Assembly: GCA_937896665.1 (NCBI GenBank)
Contig: CALBNS010000090.1
Coordinates: forward strand, 1 to 38,580
Source: an uncultured Clostridia bacterium
Lineage (GTDB): Bacteria > Bacillota > Clostridia > Lachnospirales > Lachnospiraceae
Direction of reading: 5' to 3'
Length of the DNA stretch: 38,580 nt
Made by a program: the position numbers and the translations under genes
Notes under the pieces: generated by a model
Told to the model about the DNA's origin: nothing
Database searches by the model: none
What the model saw: the letters and a program-made list of their open reading frames with translations, nothing else
In this document: one piece after another, positions 33,925 through 38,580 of the stretch
Layout: each line of letters opens with the position of its first letter
Numbering within the stretch: position 1 is the stretch's first letter

Positions 33925-33963
33925 GCTATACTAAAGATTACAGTTGACTTATATGTTTTTTTT
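33914..33963 (+). terminator. Attenuator-like hairpin before the cysteine peptidase gene
   Basis: AAAACATATA (33914-33923) is perfectly complementary to TATATGTTTT (33950-33959), with a 26-nt loop and a run of eight T. The left arm covers the end of the 32-aa leader frame. The stem is AT-only except for one G-C pair, so it is weak and could be conditional. Confidence 0.5.
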
Positions 33964-34002
33964 GTGGAGTGCAAAAAATTATTATCTAAGGAGGTATTAA
34001 TC

Positions 34003-35172
34003 ATGAATAAAAAAATTAGAAGAATACTTAGTATTGTAATTGCTTTTATCCTGTTGATATCTAGTGGATCTGTTACTGTATTAGCTAGTGAGAATGATTT
34101 AGGTTTATCTCAGGAACAACTTTACGTTCATCTGTATGAAGCAATATACTTGGAAACAAATCGTCCAGAGTCTGATTTTTACAAATTAGATACATCGCAA
34201 CTTAATTTTGGGAATACATTGAATACGTATTATTATGATAATAATTCTGTTATCACTACAGAAGCGATTTATATTCCTGTTTTTTATGAAAATGAATTAT
34301 TTTTCATTGCACATATGATTTATTCGGATAATATCCTTGTCGGAGTTGAGTTATCGAAAGATCTAGTTGAACCGCTAAACGAATATGTTAATTGTAATAT
34401 AGGAGTTGTTTTTGATTCAAACAATACCTATGTTAGTGATGGTAAGGAATTAGTACTTATCCAATCAAATAGTGTAGTTTCCGAAAATACATACACAAAC
34501 TATCGTACTACAGATATTTCTAATATGGGTATAGAAGTTATAAACAACACAAAAATTAATACTGATATCGATGAAGAAATGCTATCAAAATATTGTTCTT
34601 TTACTGATTTATCTAATCAGTATGAAGAAATTATCTTGAATAGACAGTATGAAAAGTCTAGGGCAACTAATGCATTTCCATCCTCCTATAAGCTTAATTT
34701 TACGATAGTTCAACAAAATGGACAACCTATTTGTTGGGCTGCGGCTGTTGCTGGAATTGGCAGACAAAAAACAGGGATTGTTAAAACTGCGGAACAGGTT
34801 TCAAGAACAATGTATGGAGACCTTCGTGGAGGAAATACATATATGGCATTGTGTGCATTACAGCAAATTTTTAAATTAAGAGGTAATGATTTGTATTACG
34901 CTCCATATTTTTCTCAAATCAAGGCATCGTTATATGAGGAGCAATCATCTATTTATGCAAGAGTATATGGTAATTCTGGAGCTGGAATTAACCATGCACT
35001 TTCTATATATGGATATACAGATTTTGAAGTTAATACATATGATGGATTATTGATGGTTGGTGACAGTAATTATACTTCTGGTAGAACAATTTATTTTGTA
35101 AATGACAGAAATTATCCATATACGCTTAATGGGGTAACTGGCTATATAGATGAGTTCATTTTGCTTTATTAA
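34003..35172 (+). CDS. Secreted papain-like cysteine peptidase (zymogen-like)
   Basis: The 389-aa protein opens with a signal peptide (MNKKIRRILSIVIAFILLIS... cut near VLAS-E, about residue 29). Residues about 30-235 form a region without known motifs, probably a propeptide or folding domain. The C-terminal part is a papain-fold peptidase: catalytic C244 in QQNGQPICWAAAVAGIG, with Q preceding it for the oxyanion hole, H331 in GINHALSIYGY, and D354/N356 in VGDSN. This spacing fits the C39-like/staphopain-like (C47/C70) group. The start at 34003 is set by AAGGAGG 7 bp upstream; the frame extends 13 codons further without need. A small lipoprotein gene follows 22 bp later. The region is visibly AT-richer than its neighbours and lies beside insertion sequences, suggesting acquisition. 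Targets are unknown. Confidence 0.82.
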   Translation: MNKKIRRILSIVIAFILLISSGSVTVLASENDLGLSQEQLYVHLYEAIYLETNRPESDFYKLDTSQLNFGNTLNTYYYDNNSVITTEAIYIPVFYENELFFIAHMIYSDNILVGVELSKDLVEPLNEYVNCNIGVVFDSNNTYVSDGKELVLIQSNSVVSENTYTNYRTTDISNMGIEVINNTKINTDIDEEMLSKYCSFTDLSNQYEEIILNRQYEKSRATNAFPSSYKLNFTIVQQNGQPICWAAAVAGIGRQKTGIVKTAEQVSRTMYGDLRGGNTYMALCALQQIFKLRGNDLYYAPYFSQIKASLYEEQSSIYARVYGNSGAGINHALSIYGYTDFEVNTYDGLLMVGDSNYTSGRTIYFVNDRNYPYTLNGVTGYIDEFILLY

Positions 35173-35194
35173 TTGTAGAAGGAAGTGAAATAAC

Positions 35195-35566
35195 ATGAGA
35201 TACAAGATTAAATATTTGATTTTCTTTGTTTGTATATTAGGATTAATTGGATGTTCTACATCGACTGGTGAAATGAAATATAAAGGCATCTACGTAAAAG
35301 CAAGTCAAGGGCGAAGTGTGCTGATGTGTACTACTGAGAATGGTATAAGATATTTTTTGTTACAGAAGGCCGAAGAGTGCAAAGAGTTTGATGATTTGGA
35401 AACTGGAGATGAAATAACCATTTATGTTCCATGTATAGAATATGAGGATGAAGTTCTTAGTGAAAGGACTGTTTATAAATATAAAAAGAATGTTTTGGGT
35501 CAAAAAGATGTATCGCAAAAGGTCTTAGATGATATTGAAAAATTATTATCAATTAATGAAGAATAG
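35195..35566 (+). CDS. Small lipoprotein paired with the cysteine peptidase
   Basis: The 123-aa protein has a lipoprotein signal: KIKYLIFFVCILGLIGC, lipobox LIGC with C20 as the lipidated residue. The mature part of about 100 aa is mostly predicted beta strand (KGIYVKASQGRSVLMCT, IRYFLLQKAEEC, GDEITIYVPCIEYE), followed by a short charged helix at the end, and resembles a small beta barrel. I recognise no family. It begins 22 bp after the peptidase gene behind a GAAGTGA site, so the two are co-transcribed. In staphopain-staphostatin and SpeB-Spi pairs, the gene just downstream of a secreted papain-like peptidase encodes its inhibitor; a surface-tethered inhibitor is the natural hypothesis, not shown by the sequence. 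Confidence 0.7.
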   Translation: MRYKIKYLIFFVCILGLIGCSTSTGEMKYKGIYVKASQGRSVLMCTTENGIRYFLLQKAEECKEFDDLETGDEITIYVPCIEYEDEVLSERTVYKYKKNVLGQKDVSQKVLDDIEKLLSINEE

Positions 35567-35748
35567 TCAACCTCTTTTCCTTAGTCTAAAAAGTTTAGCA
35601 CAGAAAACGATTTATTGTTTTTGTTATAGATACCAATAAACTTAGTTGATTATTTCACATCAATAGCACTGTAGCTAAGCGTAGCTTAGCTCCACAGGTT
35701 TTTGTACGCGAACCATAGGTTCGCCTTTTGGCTCCGCCTTAGTGCTAC

Positions 35749-36492
35749 TTATATTTTGTGCTTTGCACAGTATTCACGCATATTCATAGTGCCCATTTCA
35801 ATCCAGAAGGAAGTATGGGCATAGCGGTCTACAATGGCTTCTGCCTGTACACTCTCGTTCAGACGTGTTACCCAGTCTTCCTGTCGGTACTGTGTGCAGA
35901 AGATGGTTGAAGTGGTATCCGACCTACGTTCGAAGAGCTCAAACAAAAAGTACAGTTCACTGTCAGACATATCAGATACCAGCCATTCATCGATAACCAG
36001 CAGAGGAATCTTGCTGTAGCTCGATAATAGGCGCTTTTGCTTTCCCTGAATAACGGATGCATCACCATACTCCATAAGCAGGTCTGGTAATCGAATATAT
36101 TTGGTTTTAATCTGTCCCAGGCATGCCTGCTTTGCCAGTGCACATGCAAGATAGGTCTTACCTGAACCTGTCGGTCCCTGTAGGACGATACTTTGATGGT
36201 AACCAATATATTGGCAGCTTGACAGATCCTTTAACAAAGATTTATTGAGACCTCGCCCATCATAGTAGACACCATGCATATCAGCTTGTGGAAATCGTAA
36301 TCTTGCAGACTTAATGAGACGCTGAATCCTACTGTTGCACTTTTCCTGATACACATAGTCTACAAGGCGTTACATACGGTCATCAAAAGACCATGCCAGT
36401 GTTTCCGGTTCCGATTGCTGTATCTCCAAGCCGGATATAATTTCGGACATATTTAATACTCTAAGCTTACGTTTGGTTTCATCATTAATCAT
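35749..36492 (-). pseudogene. istB: IstB-like ATPase of IS21, interrupted by an in-frame stop
   Basis: IstB is the AAA+ ATP-binding helper of the IstA transposase, needed for target choice. The frame begins at ATG 36492 (MINDETKRKL), overlapping the end of istA by 8 bp, and runs 40 codons to a TAA at 36370-36372 between DDRM and RLVDYVYQEK. The frame continues without shift to 35749, and a restart ATG exists at 36354 but has no ribosome binding site. The rest is intact: Walker A GPTGSGKT, Walker B LLVIDEW, and the usual C-terminus. A single base change, most simply CAA (Gln) to TAA, explains the stop. The element is probably unable to move by itself unless the stop is read through or the shorter form works. 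Confidence 0.85.
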
Positions 36493-38053
36493 TAAGACCA
36501 CCTCCTGCATAGTAGCTGCTTCCTCTCAGATAGCCCATAGGAGCATCTGATTTCTTTTTCTCTTTTCTGCTCTCCAGATATATCTGGTCTTGATTAGAGG
36601 CAAGAATGGAACTAAGATGGTGGTAACGGGGCTTTCTTGTTCCGCTGATGATGGCAAACTCACAGGCAGCTTCCAGGCGCGCTTCAGAGTATTTATTGCT
36701 TAAACGCAGTACTGCCAGAGGAGGATTAAAGCCCTGTTCTTTGATTGTGACATTTTCAAAAATACGCTTAATGGTTTCTCCTGTATATTTACTGATAGAA
36801 TCAGCCCATTTTTGAATACGCTCCTCATTCCAGGGAGTAAACTTAAACTTCTCTGGCATATCTTCCACGTGGGTGGAATACTGATTTTTCCTACCATAAG
36901 GAAAACGATTGTGCGTAGCAAGACGATTTGAACCACTATAAATCTCTACCTTAGTATCAGTAACCCGTAAATCTACTTTCTTTTTGGCATACTGATATGG
37001 GCAGGAATACCGGTTATATTCAAATACAACGTGATAATCAATGTTTACGCAACGTCCGTAGACCCAGGTTGCTATTTCATAAGGAAGGGCAGGTGATGGA
37101 TGCAGATACTCTTTTTCGTCCAAATATGAAGCATAACGGGAACCTTCTCTCTTTTGAAAATCTTCATGATTGTATTCATAAAGCTTTTTGCTGACGGCAA
37201 CTTTCAAATCGGAGAAAGAATAAAACACCTCATTACGAAGCTTTGCAATAATAGTGGTGGCAATCTTGCCAACAGTTCCCTCTACCGATGCTTTCTGTTT
37301 TGGCTTGCGTACTCCCGCAGGCATGATTGCTGTTGTGTAATGCTCTCCGAGAGCCTCATAATCCTGTGTAAGGACAATTTCTCCTTCTTTGGGATGAGAT
37401 ACCACACCGGTCTTAAGATTATCGCAGATAAGCCTTGTAGGCACACCACCAAAGAACTCATACATATGGACATGGGCACGGATAAAAGAATCCATCTTCA
37501 TATCCAGTGTGGGTTCCACATAGGCATACTGACTGTAAGGAAGTGTTCCTACAAAAAGATATACCGTAATCACCTCATCGGTAGATACGTCGACATAACT
37601 CATGGTAGGACCTGACCAGTCCACCTCGGCTTTCACTCCCGGTTTGTTTTCAAGATGATTTGTCAGCTTGTTTACGATAGTGTGGTCAGCGTAACCATTG
37701 CAGTATTTTGTGTATCCCATAGGGATTGAACCTGTGGCTTTACATTTGTCCTGATATTCCTGCCAGAGTAGTTTTAATGTAACTCCGACATGCTTGAGTT
37801 CCTGATGAACATATTCATAATCAGGCTGCTCGTAAAGAGTTTCTATCGCAAATTTATCAGGAAAAATCATGCGATATACTTCATCCTCCGAAAGGTCTTT
37901 AACCTTTGCATAGATGATTCCTTTTTCCTTGGCGATGTTTATTACATCGCTAACGGAGTGTTTAGACATATGTCTGGTTGTAGCTATCTGATTTCTTGAT
38001 AGCCCGGATGCTTTAAGCTCCAAAATAAGCTTGGCATTAATCTTATTGGCCAT
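36485..38053 (-). CDS. istA: IstA transposase of IS21 family
   Basis: The 522-aa transposase has an N-terminal helix-turn-helix (LKASGLSRNQIATTRHMSKHSV, about residues 11-32), an RNase H-like DDE core with Asp in AEVDWSGP (about 160), Asp in LICDNLKTG (about 223) and Glu in KASVEGTVGK (about 268), and the C-terminal beta domain with RYSCPYQYA. The frame is open 14 codons further upstream, but GGGAGG before ATG 38053 and the MANKINAKLILELK opening favour the later start. It appears complete. Its end overlaps the start of istB by 8 bp. Transcription runs toward lower coordinates, opposite to the peptidase module. Confidence 0.93.
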   Translation of the reverse strand: MANKINAKLILELKASGLSRNQIATTRHMSKHSVSDVINIAKEKGIIYAKVKDLSEDEVYRMIFPDKFAIETLYEQPDYEYVHQELKHVGVTLKLLWQEYQDKCKATGSIPMGYTKYCNGYADHTIVNKLTNHLENKPGVKAEVDWSGPTMSYVDVSTDEVITVYLFVGTLPYSQYAYVEPTLDMKMDSFIRAHVHMYEFFGGVPTRLICDNLKTGVVSHPKEGEIVLTQDYEALGEHYTTAIMPAGVRKPKQKASVEGTVGKIATTIIAKLRNEVFYSFSDLKVAVSKKLYEYNHEDFQKREGSRYASYLDEKEYLHPSPALPYEIATWVYGRCVNIDYHVVFEYNRYSCPYQYAKKKVDLRVTDTKVEIYSGSNRLATHNRFPYGRKNQYSTHVEDMPEKFKFTPWNEERIQKWADSISKYTGETIKRIFENVTIKEQGFNPPLAVLRLSNKYSEARLEAACEFAIISGTRKPRYHHLSSILASNQDQIYLESRKEKKKSDAPMGYLRGSSYYAGGGLND

Positions 38054-38211
38054 AATTATAGGCCTCCCTTCTGTAAAATTTGAGGTAACCCTCATTCATG
38101 ATTTTACAAAAGGAAACTCCAGAAGTGGAGCCATTGTGCGAATTGATACTCATGTGGAGCTCTTGTCCGTATCGGTGGAGCTCAAAAGCGTGATGATGGC
38201 GTCGTTAGTGC

Positions 38212-38334
38212 GAAATATTCACTTAGTGATGAACAAAAACAGGAATGCACAGAAAAATATAATTTAGAACTATGAATAGAAAGGAATATCTTAAATATGT
38301 TGACGAAAAACTAGAACCTGACTTTTGGAGTTGA
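38212..38334 (+). pseudogene. Gene remnant between IS21 and IS66
   Basis: A frame with no start enters from the IS21 border and ends KYSLSDEQKQECTEKYNLEL-stop at 38275. The next frame starts there with an ATGA overlap (38272) and encodes only 20 aa (MNRKEYLKYVDEKLEPDFWS). The soluble, charged composition looks like true coding sequence cut by the insertion. No family is recognised, and the 20-aa piece may be chance. Confidence 0.3.
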
Positions 38335-38348
38335 ACATTAAAATATGG

Positions 38349-38388
38349 TGCTAAGCCATGGTTTAAAACCTGTGGCTTAGCATTTTTT
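38349..38388 (+). terminator. Intrinsic terminator after the gene remnant
   Basis: A 10-bp perfect stem (38349-38358 with 38373-38382) is followed by six T. It suggests that a real plus-strand transcription unit once ended here. Confidence 0.88.
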
Positions 38389-38405
38389 GTATCAAGAAAA
38401 CCACG

Positions 38406-38580
38406 CGATAGTCGTAAGCGTCAAATCGTCCGACTAACATTTATTTAGTTTTTGTGTAATACTATAAAAAATCCAAAAAATCTATGGAGTTTTTATAGGA
38501 GGTACATAAAATGGATAAATGCACTCACGAAGTACGACTTCAAAATTGGAAAAATATTATCAAACAGTGTCACTCTCGCC
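38406..38580 (+). mobile_element. IS66-family element, left end (continues past window)
   Basis: GTAAGCGTCAAATCGTCC from 38414 is a typical IS66 terminal repeat (starting GTAA). The preceding eight bases, CGATAGTC (38406-38413), are the candidate 8-bp target duplication; the other copy should lie beyond the window. The accessory gene begins at 38512. Confidence 0.8.
38512..38580 (+). CDS. tnpA: IS66 accessory protein TnpA (5' part)
   Basis: Only the first 23 codons are in the window: MDKCTHEVRLQNWKNIIKQC then HSR. This opening (THEVR...W..II..C) is typical of the small IS66 orf1/TnpA accessory protein, needed for transposition together with TnpB and the TnpC transposase. TAGGAGG lies about 10 bp before the ATG. 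The gene order tnpA-tnpB-tnpC would be expected downstream of the window. Confidence 0.85.

Larger units (their letters stand above)
35666..38211 (-). mobile_element. IS21-family insertion sequence (approximate ends)
   Basis: istA and istB lie head to tail and overlap, as in all IS21 elements. Multiple end repeats of the IS21 kind are visible: GTGGAGC(T/C)C at 38125-38132, 38154-38162 and 38175-38183 upstream of istA, and the inverse AGCTCCAC at 35688-35695 beyond istB. The latter end also carries two hairpins (35673-35691, 35708-35724), perhaps shielding the element from outside transcription. Both borders show GCACT near the tip (35666, and inverted at 38207-38211), but the exact ends and target duplication could not be fixed. 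Confidence 0.8.

Noticed and set aside
33409..35748. CRISPR array or phage attachment site in the AT-rich accessory stretch
   Set aside because: No regularly spaced repeats, no integrase gene and no duplicated tRNA end are visible.
37154..37615. 153-aa open frame on the plus strand inside istA
   Set aside because: It is fully antisense to a motif-complete transposase, has no ribosome binding site and shows no family features.

Overview
The window looks like the chromosome of an AT-rich, spore-forming gut member of the Lachnospiraceae (Clostridia; Mediterraneibacter/Ruminococcus-like). The evidence is the murB-whiA-HPr cluster, a CwlC-type amidase behind a sporulation-like promoter, a type III glutamine synthetase, Lachnospiraceae-style SPTTG cell-wall anchors and Firmicutes-type promoters and terminators. 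The genus is inferred, not proven.

Layout. 1-2214: the end of fusA, then tuf with its own promoter and two tandem terminators. 2359-5801: a conserved barrel-like protein of unknown function, a convergent Cof-type HAD phosphatase, a CwlC-like amidase, and a sigma-70-like protein that lacks region 4. 5849-16477: two very large secreted, wall-anchored glycosidases, a GH2 beta-galactosidase (1906 aa) and a GH95 alpha-L-fucosidase (1559 aa). They share a C-terminal module (Cys-x2-Cys repeats, helical segment, SPTTG anchor) and probably act together on fucosylated, galactose-ended host glycans. 16558-22592: a CNNM/CorC-like membrane protein (minus), then murB-whiA-crh-like, a lipid kinase and an NSS transporter.

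22609-30316: tRNA-Glu, class II fructose-bisphosphate aldolase, glutamine synthetase III, a 66-aa Asn/Ser-rich protein, a THUMP methyltransferase, rdgB-yfcE, a seven-tRNA array (Pro-Gly-Arg-His-Gln-Lys-Leu) and a Cu/Zn superoxide dismutase. 30328-33347: an AGCS alanine/glycine symporter (minus) and an ECF-like sigma factor fused through a membrane helix to an external YARHG domain.

33412-38580 is accessory DNA. It holds a 32-aa membrane microprotein on the minus strand; an AT-rich module of promoter, 32-aa leader peptide, attenuator-like hairpin, secreted papain-like cysteine peptidase and small lipoprotein; an IS21-family element whose istB has an in-frame stop; a gene remnant; and the left end of an IS66-family element running off the window. 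The peptidase-lipoprotein module and the two microproteins are the best candidates for undescribed biology. All functions are read from sequence motifs; no database search was possible.
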